Assembly: GCA_045106235.1 (NCBI GenBank)
Contig: JBGCEJ010000005.1
Span: forward strand, 169,961-233,960
Source: UBA4427 sp045106235
Lineage (GTDB): Bacteria > Myxococcota_A > UBA9160 > UBA4427
DNA length: 64,000 bases
Reading direction: 5' to 3'
Positions 35,274 through 44,657 of the stretch are shown here, piece after piece. Both the position numbers and the translations under genes were made by a program. The notes under the pieces are model-generated. The model was not told the origin of the DNA, ran no database searches, and worked only from the letters and a program-made list of their open reading frames with translations. How positions within the stretch are numbered: the first letter of the stretch is position 1; each line of letters begins with the position of its first letter.

Positions 35274-36089
35274 ATGCCGCCCACTTCGCCCTCCCCTTCG
35301 TCCGAATCCCCTTCAGCCTTCTCGCCCAAGCTCGGCTCACCGAACACCGGCGTAATCGTCACGGGCGGTGCCTCCGGACTCGGTCGCGCCTCCGCGGAAG
35401 CACTTGCCGCCGTTGGCCGCCCGGTATCCATCTGGGATCTCAGCGCTGAGAAGAGCGCCGCCGTCGCCTCGGAAATCGCCGCGCAATACGATGTCGTGGC
35501 CCAGGGTCTCGCGGTCGATGTGCGGGATCCCGAAGCCCTCGCCGAGGGCGCAGAGGCAGCACGCCAGACCCTGCCCTCCGTCGGCGGCTTCGTTCATGCC
35601 GCAGGCATCGTCGACACGGACTCGATCGATGGCCTGACACCCGAGAGCTGGGATAACGGAATGGCGATCCACCTTCGCCCTGTGGTGCTCCTCAGCCAAA
35701 TCCTCCTGCCTGACCTCTCCGCGCAGAAAGGCGCCTCCATCGTCGCCTTCGCGTCGATGAACGCCACCCTCGGGAACGCGATGAATCCGATCTACTCCGC
35801 GGCCAAAGGCGGAGTCCTTTCGTTAGTTCGATCCCTGGCCGACCGACTCGCCCAGGATGGCATCCGAATCAACTCGATCTCGCCGGGCGTCATCCGAACG
35901 CCGATGATGCAGCCCGCGCTCGACGCCCTCAGCGACGAAGCCTTTACCAAGCGCGTCCTGCTCGAACGACTCGGCGAGCCCGAGGAAATCGGACGCGTCG
36001 TTCGCTTCTTGCTTTCGGATGAAGCCAGCTACATCACGGCCTCGGAATTCGTCGTGGATGGTGGGAATATTTCTTCGCAGAGGATGTAA
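35274..36089 (+). CDS. Short-chain dehydrogenase/reductase (SDR)
   Basis: SDR of 271 residues with an unusual serine/proline-rich leader (about 25 residues) before VIVTGGASGLG. It has HAAGI at the NNAG position, S in FASMNA and catalytic YSAAK. The aspartate in SIWDLS supports NAD use. Start ATG 35274 is chosen because the fold begins soon after; the frame stays open further upstream but without similarity. It reads in the same direction as the next SDR, 138 bp away. Confidence 0.9.
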   Translation: MPPTSPSPSSESPSAFSPKLGSPNTGVIVTGGASGLGRASAEALAAVGRPVSIWDLSAEKSAAVASEIAAQYDVVAQGLAVDVRDPEALAEGAEAARQTLPSVGGFVHAAGIVDTDSIDGLTPESWDNGMAIHLRPVVLLSQILLPDLSAQKGASIVAFASMNATLGNAMNPIYSAAKGGVLSLVRSLADRLAQDGIRINSISPGVIRTPMMQPALDALSDEAFTKRVLLERLGEPEEIGRVVRFLLSDEASYITASEFVVDGGNISSQRM

Positions 36090-36227
36090 GCCGCAATCAG
36101 CACTTGGCACTCTGCGTACTTCGCGCCATTCGTGGACGCTGCCGAGGCTGCGGGTTACGCGGGTCGCGTGGGTCGCGACGCAGCAAGCCATCGCGGCCCG
36201 GCCGCGCAACAGCTCAGGAGAACAAGG

Positions 36228-36998
36228 ATGGGGAATCGACTCGCAGGTAAAATAGCGCTGATCTCAGGAGCAGCGCGCGGCATTGGCGCGGCGGACGCTC
36301 GACTTTTCGTTTCGGAAGGCGCACGCGTTGTGATCGGCGACGTTCTCGACCCAGAAGGCGAGGCAGTCGCAGAAGAACTCGGCGAGGCCGCGTGTTATGT
36401 ACATCTCGATGTCACGCAGCCCGCGTCTTGGGCCGCAGCGGTCGAAAAGACCGAATCCACTTTCGGTCCTATCAACGTCCTCGTGAACAACGCCGGCATC
36501 CTGCGCTTCAACCGGATTGAAGACACGCCCCTCGAAGAGTACGAAGCCATTGTTCGCGTGAACCAAGTCGGATGCTTCCTCGGCATTCAGGCGACTCTCC
36601 CCTCTCTTCGCAAAGCCGGAGGCGGCTCGATCATCAACCTCTCCTCCACCGCCGGGCTGGAGGGACTCGCCGGACTCGGGAGCTACGCGTCGACGAAATT
36701 CGCAGTGCGCGGCCTGACGAAGGTGGCCGCTCTCGAACTCGGCGACGACGGCATTCGCGTGAACTCCGTTCATCCGGGTGGGACAGCGACCGCGTTGGTG
36801 ACGGCAGTGGGGAGCGATGCCCCCGCAGAAGAAGATTACCAGCCGCCTCAGCCCATCAAGCGGATCGCCGACCCCTCGGAGATCGCGGAGATGGTGCTCT
36901 TCCTCGCCTCGGATGCGAGCAGCTTCTGTACGGGCGCCGAGTTCGTCGTGGACGGCGGCCTGACGGCGGGCTCTCCTTTCTTTCCGGAAAGTCAATAA
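36228..36998 (+). CDS. Short-chain dehydrogenase/reductase (SDR), 3-ketoacyl/hydroxysteroid type
   Basis: SDR of 256 residues: SGAARGIG, VIGDVLDPEG (acidic NAD residue), NNAGIL, NLSS and catalytic YASTK. The close match to the hydroxysteroid or cyclohexanol dehydrogenase subgroup (glucose-1-dehydrogenase-like) is typical of this length. AGGAG lies eight bases upstream of the ATG. Fourth SDR in this stretch. Confidence 0.93.
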   Translation: MGNRLAGKIALISGAARGIGAADARLFVSEGARVVIGDVLDPEGEAVAEELGEAACYVHLDVTQPASWAAAVEKTESTFGPINVLVNNAGILRFNRIEDTPLEEYEAIVRVNQVGCFLGIQATLPSLRKAGGGSIINLSSTAGLEGLAGLGSYASTKFAVRGLTKVAALELGDDGIRVNSVHPGGTATALVTAVGSDAPAEEDYQPPQPIKRIADPSEIAEMVLFLASDASSFCTGAEFVVDGGLTAGSPFFPESQ

Positions 36999-37083
36999 TC
37001 CCTCTCACACGGCCTCAGTCGAATACCGTACACTTTCCCAGATGAACGACGCGCGACGCAGCGCAACACGCAAGGAAGACTCA

Positions 37084-37902
37084 ATGCAACTCAATCGATT
37101 CCGTCGGAACATTTGCCGAATCATCCCCGGCGCAACAGTCGATGGGCATGTTCAGCCCCGCTCGGTGATTGCGTCGACTGGCTCCATCGCCTCGATTGTC
37201 TCCATCGCCTCGATCGTCGCGATCGCCTCCAGCGTGGCCGTCGCGGCGACGCCCCCGGCTCAGGAGTCGGCGAACGACTCGAGCGATCGCTTCGAGATCC
37301 AGCCCTACCTTGAGTATTTCGCCGGCGTTTCCGTCGTGCGCAACCAGAGCACCTCGGGAGGCAATCCGCCTAACGCTGACTTCTGGGGACGGATCCAATC
37401 GAATGCGGGCTTCCATGCGGGCGGCGCGGTCGGCCTTCACCTCCTCGAGAATTTCCGAACTGAGATCGCGCTTGGCTACCACCAAAACGAGGTCACGAAT
37501 CTCGGCGTCGGCGCCCCCCAAACCCGCGCCAGCGGAAAGCTCAGCCTCTTCACGGCCCTCGTAAACGGCTACTACGAATACAATCTCGAGAACGTCGGCG
37601 GACTCGGCATTCCCCTCGCTCCCTACGTCGGCGTCGGGATCGGCTTCGGCCAGGTTCGCCTCGACGCCGACTCACAAGGACGGCGCGTTCAGGTCGATGA
37701 CGACAACGCCGTCTTCACGTGGAACGTGATGGCCGGCATCACCTACCCCGTCTCGCACGTTACGGAACTCAGCCTCGGCTACCGATACCTGGCCACCGAA
37801 GACGTCCGCTACAAGGGGCGCGTCGCCGGCTCAGGCGTTCGCTGGATCGATTCCGAATACGATGTGCATGACGTCACGGTCGGGCTTCGCATTAACTTCT
37901 GA
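37084..37902 (+). CDS. Outer-membrane beta-barrel protein (OmpW/porin-like)
   Basis: Protein of 272 residues. The N-terminus has an extended signal region with a short internal repeat (SIASIV twice, then AIASSV) before cleavage near AVAA-TPP. The mature part is an eight-strand barrel with alternating pattern (FEIQPYLEYFAGVSVV, FHAGGAVGLHLLENF, RTEIALGYHQN, YEYNLENVG, LAPYVGVGIGFGQV, LSLGYRYLATE) and ends in VTVGLRINF, a good Bam-recognition end (terminal F). AAGGAAG precedes the ATG at 37084. It is convergent with the DUF5916 gene. Confidence 0.85.
   Translation: MQLNRFRRNICRIIPGATVDGHVQPRSVIASTGSIASIVSIASIVAIASSVAVAATPPAQESANDSSDRFEIQPYLEYFAGVSVVRNQSTSGGNPPNADFWGRIQSNAGFHAGGAVGLHLLENFRTEIALGYHQNEVTNLGVGAPQTRASGKLSLFTALVNGYYEYNLENVGGLGIPLAPYVGVGIGFGQVRLDADSQGRRVQVDDDNAVFTWNVMAGITYPVSHVTELSLGYRYLATEDVRYKGRVAGSGVRWIDSEYDVHDVTVGLRINF
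37183..37236 (+). repeat. In-frame tandem repeat inside a signal peptide
   Basis: Two 18-base units (37183-37200 and 37201-37218) differ at one base and a partial third copy follows at 37219. They encode SIASIV, SIASIV, AIASSV. The unit is a multiple of three, so copy changes would alter signal peptide length without a frameshift. Confidence 0.6.
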
Positions 37903-37946
37903 TTCGGCCGGTCGCGCCCGCCCAGCGCCCCGAGCCAGGGACTCGG

Positions 37947-40388
37947 TTAGAAGCGGTAGGTCCAGCGTAATTTGGCGATCGGCTGCGTCCGCTCCGCCCT
38001 GACATCGCCGGGCGTCGCATCGATGCCCTGTCCCACGACCAAGAAGAGTTCGCGGCCGGGCTCAAAGATCCAGCGGAAGCGCGTCTGAATCGATAGGTCA
38101 TTCGACAGATTGTCGTACTGCAAGACGGTGCTCCAGAAAATGTCCTGGGTAAACGCAATGAGCACGCGCGCACGAATCAACCGCGTCATGAAGTCCGTCG
38201 ACCGTTTCCCAGGCTCGCTCGTTTCCTGTCGACACGTATTCAGCGCCCGCGTACTGCCCTGGCATGCGTCCAGGTCGAAAAAATGGCGCTCATCGAGCTC
38301 AACGGACAGGCGCCAATGCTTCGAAGGCCGCCACTCGACAAAGGGATTGATGCGGTAGCCCCAGCCATCGTAGAACTCGCCGACGCTCGTCGTGTAGTTG
38401 AAGCGGAGCTTTCTATGCTGACTGGTCTGTAGCGTAAAAACGCCGGTGGAATAATGATAGTCGCCGGTTGGGATCCCCACATGCGGTGCAACAAAGAAGG
38501 GTCTCGGCACATCGTCGAACACATGATCGAACTTAAATTCGATCGTGTCATCGACCTGTGAGGTCAACTTAAAGGGGATCAGCGTAATGATGGCGCTCTC
38601 GACCGCGTTCTCACGATCCGTTGTGAGATTACCGGAAAGCGTCATGTCCCAGGTTCGGATCTTGCTCTCCTGGGAGCGAATCCGGTAGCGGTAGCTCCCG
38701 TCATAGCGACGGATTCCGTCACGATTCACGAAACCCAGGGCGGGATCGAAGCCGCGGTCGATGGCTTTGACCTTGGCGCTCCAGTTGATTTTGTCGTTGG
38801 GGTAGGAAATCGATCCGCCCCAAGCGTTCGCGCTGCGACCGTAATTACTGCTCTCGTTTTCGGTGAAGAAGGATTGCTGATACCAGATATTGCTTGAGAC
38901 GAAGCGGTTCGGAATCAGTTGGCTACTCCGAAAATTGAAATCCGCGCCGCCGAGCAGGTTCTCGCTATTCGAGGTGGGGTCGCCGTGGGTCATGATCATC
39001 CCCACCGTCGATTCATTGAGCACATTGGCCGAGATCCGCGCGACCGCCAGGTTCGTCGAATCAACGCCTCCCTTCGCATCCTGCTGGATATCGAGCAGCC
39101 CTACCCGAAACGGCCCCACGCGCCCGGTCAGCTTCCCGCCGCCGAGCAGCCGCGTCCCCTCGAGATTCTCATCGAGCCCAATCCTCCGCGAGAAAAAGGG
39201 CAATCCGTTCTCGCTGAGAAGTCCGCCGAACTGAAAGAGCCCCGTGTCGGCGAGGAAGAACTCCCGCTTCTCGGGAAAGAAGAGCGCGAAGCGTGAAAGA
39301 TTCACCTGCGCGTCATCGACTTCAGTCTGTGAGAAGTCGGTATTCGCGGTCACCGAAGCCGTCAGCGACGGAAGGACCCGGTAGAACGCATCAAAGCTGG
39401 GTTCAACTTGGAGCCGGTCTCGCTCCTGGATCGAGTCGTCCCCGGGACGCCGGAATGTGCGCCGAAACTGGGTATGGGTTGAGCCCGCCGTGATCGAGGG
39501 AATTACATCGAGGCCAATCCCCTGCTGCGCCACGCTCATGCCGTGGAGCGTGCCCGCCTGGCTGACGTTGATGATCGTGCGCTGGATCGACGGATCGGCC
39601 CAGCGAATATCTTCGTTGAAGCGTCGGATCCGGCGGGATAGGTTAAAACCCCAAGCGTCATCGCCTTCACGAAAGCCAAGCGTCTTAAACGGAATCGCGA
39701 CTTCGGCGCTCCAGCCCGTCGCATCGATGCGAGATTCCGCGTACCAGATCCCGTCCCAGTTCTCTTCGTAGCTATCGCCGTCAAAGGTCGCGTCGCGGCG
39801 ACCACTATTCGGATTGACCTGAAAAAAGTATCCGCTCCGACGATCCTTAAAGGTGTCGAGCAGAATGTTAAAACCGTCTTCGTAGAAGAAGACCTCGGTC
39901 CGGGCCATCCGGTTCGCGACGATCTTCTCGGGCTCGGGATCATCCGCGCGCATAGAGAAGAAGAGCGTCTCGCCGTCGGTCAGCACCCGCACTTCGGTAT
40001 TGTACGAAGGCGCCGCGCCCATCTTCGGCTCGACCTGCGTGAAATCGTTGATAAGCCGCGCCTGCTGCCAAACGGGGTCACTCAAGTCTCCGTCAAGGAT
40101 GGGCCCCTCTTCGACGAAAACCGCGAAGGCATGACGGCCCTCCTCCAACTCATCCTGAGCGCCCGGCGCACTCGGCTCATTCGATGAAGTCGCAGAGGCG
40201 GGAGCCTCAGCAAACGCAGCCCCCGGCCAGGTCAAGCCGGCGGCGCACGCAACCAGCAAACAGATCGCGAGAATCGCAGCCCCGCTCGCGGCCGAGGTTG
40301 GCGCCGCCGCGGCGGGATGCCCGGTGGGTTCGAAATACACGTCTTCCGCCGGATTGGGGCAAGGGACATCGGCCGGGCGGAACTGCAA
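37947..40388 (-). CDS. DUF5916 outer-membrane protein with CBM9-like domain
   Basis: Protein of 813 residues. After a long N-terminal extension and signal (hydrophobic core AAILAICLLVACAAG), a carbohydrate-binding module 9-like domain appears (GPILDGDLSDPVWQQA, TEVRVLTDGETLFFSMRADD, GWSAEVAIPFKTLGF). The DUF5916 C-terminal barrel follows (about 300-813) and ends in LRWTYRF, a terminal aromatic suited to outer-membrane insertion. Translation starts at TTG with GAGGAG upstream. The family is common but unassigned; surface carbohydrate or substrate capture is a reasonable inference. Confidence 0.85.
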   Translation of the reverse strand: MQFRPADVPCPNPAEDVYFEPTGHPAAAAPTSAASGAAILAICLLVACAAGLTWPGAAFAEAPASATSSNEPSAPGAQDELEEGRHAFAVFVEEGPILDGDLSDPVWQQARLINDFTQVEPKMGAAPSYNTEVRVLTDGETLFFSMRADDPEPEKIVANRMARTEVFFYEDGFNILLDTFKDRRSGYFFQVNPNSGRRDATFDGDSYEENWDGIWYAESRIDATGWSAEVAIPFKTLGFREGDDAWGFNLSRRIRRFNEDIRWADPSIQRTIINVSQAGTLHGMSVAQQGIGLDVIPSITAGSTHTQFRRTFRRPGDDSIQERDRLQVEPSFDAFYRVLPSLTASVTANTDFSQTEVDDAQVNLSRFALFFPEKREFFLADTGLFQFGGLLSENGLPFFSRRIGLDENLEGTRLLGGGKLTGRVGPFRVGLLDIQQDAKGGVDSTNLAVARISANVLNESTVGMIMTHGDPTSNSENLLGGADFNFRSSQLIPNRFVSSNIWYQQSFFTENESSNYGRSANAWGGSISYPNDKINWSAKVKAIDRGFDPALGFVNRDGIRRYDGSYRYRIRSQESKIRTWDMTLSGNLTTDRENAVESAIITLIPFKLTSQVDDTIEFKFDHVFDDVPRPFFVAPHVGIPTGDYHYSTGVFTLQTSQHRKLRFNYTTSVGEFYDGWGYRINPFVEWRPSKHWRLSVELDERHFFDLDACQGSTRALNTCRQETSEPGKRSTDFMTRLIRARVLIAFTQDIFWSTVLQYDNLSNDLSIQTRFRWIFEPGRELFLVVGQGIDATPGDVRAERTQPIAKLRWTYRF

Positions 40389-40527
40389 CGCGGAACTCCT
40401 CTAAGGATCGGGGAGGCCGGAAGCTATCGCGTCTGGCCAGCGCGGCCAGTATCAGAAAAGTGCAATTTATACGCAGGCTTAGGAGATCTACCGGCGAGCG
40501 CTCGCAGCGCCTGCCGGACGAGCCTCG

Positions 40528-41391
40528 TTAGACCTCATCTACAAAGCGGTCCGTGCCCGGAACGGTGGGAATGAAGGCTGAGGCAAAGCCCACCTCCCCC
40601 ATCCCGGCGGCGCTTTGTGCCGCCCCGAATGGCGCGATTTTCTCATTCCAGCTCGCATCGAGACCCGCCGAACCGGCGCTCCCGGACGGCCCGGCCGAAC
40701 CCGAGATCCCGGCTCCCGCATCCACGAAATAGAGCTCCAAATGACGTCGGTCGAAGCCCGGCGGCGGCGGCGAGTAGACCGGCGACGCTTCGGGAAGCTG
40801 AAGCGGATCCAGCGAAAGACAAAGGGCGATCTCCGACTCGGCCAGCATCTTCGGCAGATGCGTTTCGAGCATCCACGCTTCGCGCTCTTCCGCGGAAACA
40901 CCTTCCGGCCGCTCGCTCAACACCATCACAACGCCGCCAAAAAGATGCTCGAGGGCGATTTCCGGCGGAATCCCGTCCGCGTCGCGACAGGCCGCGTAGC
41001 GATGTCGATAAAAACTCGCATGAACAGCGCTTCGCCCGGGCATCATCCGGCCATTCGCGCCAAGATCGAGCACGCGTTCAACGGACCAGGCCTCCGCCTC
41101 TTCGTGATGCCCGCGCTCCATCCAGTAAAGCGCAAGGAACGAGCCCTTCGAAGCGTCCTTCACGATCTCCGAGCTGCGCGGATAACGCTGATCCTTGAGC
41201 GCGCGCGTCGCGACGAAACGCCGGCCGGAAAAGAAGGTCTCCCCTGTCATGCAGCCCGCATAGAAATGATCGCGCTCGTACCAGCGATTGAATTCCTTTG
41301 CCTTGCCCTCAGCGGGCTCAAGCAAGCTGACAAGAATGCTGCCTAACGCAACACCATGTTCCGGCTCATCATCGACGCGGATCGTACGCAT
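40528..41391 (-). CDS. Dimeric alpha-beta-barrel (EthD-like) protein, unknown
   Basis: Protein of 287 residues. The first half shows the ferredoxin-like pattern of dimeric alpha-beta barrel proteins (SILVSLLEPAEGKAKEFNRWYERDHF, a conserved W-Y-E-x-D-H segment) and the second half repeats it weakly. No catalytic residue is obvious. Its start codon overlaps the stop codon of the NTF2 gene (TAATG), so they are translationally coupled. A role in handling an intermediate of the amidohydrolase/TauD operon is inferred from position only. Confidence 0.65.
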   Translation of the reverse strand: MRTIRVDDEPEHGVALGSILVSLLEPAEGKAKEFNRWYERDHFYAGCMTGETFFSGRRFVATRALKDQRYPRSSEIVKDASKGSFLALYWMERGHHEEAEAWSVERVLDLGANGRMMPGRSAVHASFYRHRYAACRDADGIPPEIALEHLFGGVVMVLSERPEGVSAEEREAWMLETHLPKMLAESEIALCLSLDPLQLPEASPVYSPPPPGFDRRHLELYFVDAGAGISGSAGPSGSAGSAGLDASWNEKIAPFGAAQSAAGMGEVGFASAFIPTVPGTDRFVDEV

Positions 41392-41792
41392 TATTCGCCG
41401 ACCAGGACCTTACGGGCATGCTCCGTATCCATGTATTCCTTCCACTCGACGATCTTGCCGCCGCGTGCGCGCATCAGGAAATGGTATTCCTGCTCATATT
41501 GATCGCCGCGAAAGGTCTTGCCGCGACTCGTCGCCTCAATCGCCACCTTCTCGCCCTCGGCGGTCATATCTTTCACGTTAAACGTCAGCCCCTCCGGAAA
41601 GAGGTCGAGGACCGCCGGCATCCCCGCCAGCGCTCCGGGCTTATCGTTCGTCCCGCTAAAGGGTAAAGACCCGGTCACCCAGATCTGAAAGTCCTCCGCG
41701 TAATGCTCCCGCACCCACTCCACATCCGCGTTCGTGAGCGCCTGCAACATCTGCCGGGCGAGTTCCTTGTTCTCTTCTTCCTGCTGCCCCAT
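41391..41792 (-). CDS. NTF2/SnoaL-like domain protein
   Basis: Cone-fold protein of 133 residues: helix NKELARQMLQALTNADVEWV, strand DFQIWVTG, and the KVAIEATSRGKTFRGDQYEQEYHFLMR sheet typical of limonene-epoxide-hydrolase-like and SnoaL proteins. Start has AAGGA upstream. It sits between TauD and the EthD-like gene and is probably the third gene of a four-gene operon. Confidence 0.8.
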   Translation of the reverse strand: MGQQEEENKELARQMLQALTNADVEWVREHYAEDFQIWVTGSLPFSGTNDKPGALAGMPAVLDLFPEGLTFNVKDMTAEGEKVAIEATSRGKTFRGDQYEQEYHFLMRARGGKIVEWKEYMDTEHARKVLVGE

Positions 41793-41812
41793 GAATCCTT
41801 CGCCTCTTTCGT

Positions 41813-42700
41813 TTAGAGCAAGCGCCCCATTTGATGTCCGCCGGGCATCGTCGTCCGATGGACCACCCGAGTATCACTCGGCGAAATCCCCAGCGCCGTA
41901 TGCATCGTGCGCCAATTATCCCATAAAACCATATCGCCTTCGGCCCAATCATGAACGTACGTAAACCGACCGTCGAGGGTATGCGCGACGAGCTCTTCTA
42001 AGATCGCGTCGCCCTCCGCGCGGCTCATCCCGACCATATCCAGCAGCTGGACCGTCGAAACCGAAAGCGATTTCCGGCCCGAAAGCGGGTGCGTCCAGAC
42101 AAGCGGATGCGCCACGTCAGGAAACTCCGGAAACTCGATGTTCCCGAAGGTCTCAAGCTCGACATCCCAGATCTTCCCGAAGCGCATCTCGCGCAGATCC
42201 TTCACGAAATTGAAGCGTCCCTCGAGCCCTTCAATCCGCGCCTTCATCGCCTCGGGCAAAGCGTCATAGGCAAGCGCCGTATCGATCCAGCCCGTCTGGC
42301 CCCCCGCGCTCGGTGTCTCCACCATCCGAAGCAGCGCCCCGCGGTTCGGTGTCGGCGTGTAGATCATGTCCGTATGCCAGGGAATCCGGCCCGCGATCCG
42401 CTCGCCATCGAAGCGGTAGACCATCTGCTCCGTCTCGCCGCGATTCGCGAGTTCGATGATTTCGTCATGCCCCTCAAGCCGAATACTCGGAACAGGATGA
42501 ACTTCAAGCTCGCCGAACACCCGACTCAGTCGCAGATGTGCATCGATCGACGTCCCCACCTGCGGAAACACCAGAATCGCCGCTTCAAGCCATGCGGCGT
42601 TCAGCCTCTCCGCCGTCGCGTCATCAATCGGACGAGACAAGTCGAGCCCCGTCACCTCAGCCCCGACGCCGCCCGGCAGCGTCTTCACATCGATCGCCAT
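41813..42700 (-). CDS. TauD/TfdA-family Fe(II)/2-oxoglutarate dioxygenase
   Basis: Protein of 295 residues. The iron ligands H109 and D111 are in IPWHTDM, the distal histidine H267 is in RTMHTA, and the 2-oxoglutarate arginine is in VVHRTTMPGG. The jelly-roll core and N-terminal KTLPGGVGAEVTGLDLSRP are typical. GGAGG precedes the ATG. It hydroxylates a substrate next to a leaving group (as in taurine or phenoxy-acid degradation). The amidohydrolase gene is 33 bp upstream on the same strand. Confidence 0.9.
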   Translation of the reverse strand: MAIDVKTLPGGVGAEVTGLDLSRPIDDATAERLNAAWLEAAILVFPQVGTSIDAHLRLSRVFGELEVHPVPSIRLEGHDEIIELANRGETEQMVYRFDGERIAGRIPWHTDMIYTPTPNRGALLRMVETPSAGGQTGWIDTALAYDALPEAMKARIEGLEGRFNFVKDLREMRFGKIWDVELETFGNIEFPEFPDVAHPLVWTHPLSGRKSLSVSTVQLLDMVGMSRAEGDAILEELVAHTLDGRFTYVHDWAEGDMVLWDNWRTMHTALGISPSDTRVVHRTTMPGGHQMGRLL

Positions 42701-42732
42701 GTCGTCCTCCCGCCTAACGCACCGTAGGCGCC

Positions 42733-44442
42733 TCAGGCACCTCGGCGAAGCAGCTTCCCGGGAAGTGCCCCGGTATGCACGCCGTCCCGAAGCAGCACTT
42801 CCCCCGCCACGACGGTCGCTGAAATCCCCTGCGCCTTTTGAACAAGTCGTCGTGCACCACCCGGGAGATCGTGATGGATCTCCGGGATCTCCGGCGCAAT
42901 CGTGTCGGGATCAAAGAGAACCAGATCCGCCATATTCCCCTCGCGAATCCGACCGCGATCCGCGAAGCCGAAGGCATCCGCGGGCTGGGACGTAATCATC
43001 TGGACCGCTGCCTCAAGCGGCAAAGCCTGCTCCCGGCGCACCCAATGACCTAGGAGATGGGTCGAAATCGAGCAGTCCGAAATCTGCGAAACATGCGCCC
43101 CGGCGTCCGAGAAGGTCACCACCGAACGCGGATGCTCCATGAGCGCGAACACCTGCTCCGGAATCTCATTCGCGATCGGCTGCATGAAGTTCTGCTTAAA
43201 ATCGCTCTCCAGAGCCATCTCAATCATCAGCTCCACAGGATCGAGCGCCCGCTCCCGCGCCAGTTGCCCAAGATTCGCGTGGGGCCCGAGCGCGTCTTCC
43301 ATAATGAAGACCCAATCGTAATCGGGCTTCCGCGCCTCGGCGCCCACCGAGGAACCGTAATCGCCATGATGCGCCTCATGTACGAGCCGCGTCCGAAGCG
43401 ACGCGTCCCGAAGCGCCCCTTTCTGGTCCGCGAGCGGCAGATCGCGCAACGCCTTCCAAGCCGGCAGCCCGTCGAAAGGAAGCTGCCCCTCGAAGTTCAG
43501 CATGATGTCGAAACGGCGCGAATGCACCTGCGCAAACATCCGCCCGCCCGCGTCACTCACCCGGTCACAAAGATCCATCCAAGGCATCCACGCCTCCGGA
43601 TCATGCCGCGTGCTGCCCACGCCGAACATGAAGGTCGCCCCGGACGAGAGCGCGAGCGAAGACATCCGCTCGAAGTACTCCGCCTGTGCTTTGGGCTCCG
43701 TGATCGCTGCATCTTCGTTTGTGATCTCGAAGATCCCGCCTGACGCGCCGGCGACGTTTACGAGTGCGCAGACCTCTTCCCATTCCGCGAGACGGCTCGC
43801 GACGGGTCGATCGTCCGACGTGAGATGGTTCAGAGTCCGCGACGTCGTAAAGCCCATCGCCCCCGCGTCCATCCCCGCCTGAAGCTCCCGCGCCATCTCC
43901 GCAAGGTCAACCGGCTTCGCCGCTTCCTCGAACGCACGCTCGCCCATCACGTAGGTGCGCAAAGCCGAATGCCCGACATAGCCCGCGTAATTAATCCCCT
44001 TAGGCAGCTTATCCACCGCGTCCATGTACTCGGGGTACGTCTCGAATCCCCACTCGATGCCCTGGGACATCGCTTCGGGTGAGATATCTTCCGCGCGCTC
44101 GAGATTGCGCACGACTAACTCCCGTGCCTCTTCGCGACTCGGGGCGAGGGTGAAGCCGCAGTTCCCCATCACGACCGAAGTAATCCCGTGATACGAAGAG
44201 CAGGTTCCAAGCGGATCCCAGTAGACCTGTGCGTCCATGTGGGTATGACCGTCGATGAAACCGGGCGAGAGGACCTGGCCTCCCGCATCGATCGTTTCCG
44301 TCGCAGCCTGGCCGGCGAGCTTCCCCGGCGCGTCGGAGATTTCCGTGATGCGGCCGGCAGAAACAGCAACGTCCCCTTCGCGACGCGGCGCGCCCGTACC
44401 ATCAACGATCGTGGCGTTTTGGATCAGCAGGTCATGGGGCAA
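42733..44442 (-). CDS. Amidohydrolase, D-aminoacylase-like (second copy)
   Basis: Amidohydrolase of 569 residues, a paralogue of the 29621 gene. It begins LPHDLLIQNATIVDGTGAP, has the metal motif GFIDGHTHMDAQVYWDP and the core segment VVMGNCGFTLAPS, and near the C-terminus TFSDAGAHVSQIS. The start is taken as TTG at 44442 because AAGGAG lies six bases upstream and the beta domain starts right there; an earlier GTG at 44547 would add 35 unconserved residues. It heads the 44442-40528 operon and faces the diguanylate cyclase. Confidence 0.86.
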   Translation of the reverse strand: MPHDLLIQNATIVDGTGAPRREGDVAVSAGRITEISDAPGKLAGQAATETIDAGGQVLSPGFIDGHTHMDAQVYWDPLGTCSSYHGITSVVMGNCGFTLAPSREEARELVVRNLERAEDISPEAMSQGIEWGFETYPEYMDAVDKLPKGINYAGYVGHSALRTYVMGERAFEEAAKPVDLAEMARELQAGMDAGAMGFTTSRTLNHLTSDDRPVASRLAEWEEVCALVNVAGASGGIFEITNEDAAITEPKAQAEYFERMSSLALSSGATFMFGVGSTRHDPEAWMPWMDLCDRVSDAGGRMFAQVHSRRFDIMLNFEGQLPFDGLPAWKALRDLPLADQKGALRDASLRTRLVHEAHHGDYGSSVGAEARKPDYDWVFIMEDALGPHANLGQLARERALDPVELMIEMALESDFKQNFMQPIANEIPEQVFALMEHPRSVVTFSDAGAHVSQISDCSISTHLLGHWVRREQALPLEAAVQMITSQPADAFGFADRGRIREGNMADLVLFDPDTIAPEIPEIHHDLPGGARRLVQKAQGISATVVAGEVLLRDGVHTGALPGKLLRRGA

Positions 44443-44657
44443 TTGGGGCTCCTTCGCGAGAGGCCGGCGCTCGGGAGCGACCGACTGAGGTCCCTCGATG
44501 GTCTCTCGCCCAAAGGGGGATGTAAAGCCGGTTTCGGCGGTCCTCACGCGTCTTTCACGAAGGCCAAAAGTGCTTCAAATCCAACGGGATAGCGATTCAG
44601 GGGAGGGCTTCTCGAAATCCAATCAGTCCTGCCTCCCGGCAACCGATAGGTCTCTCC

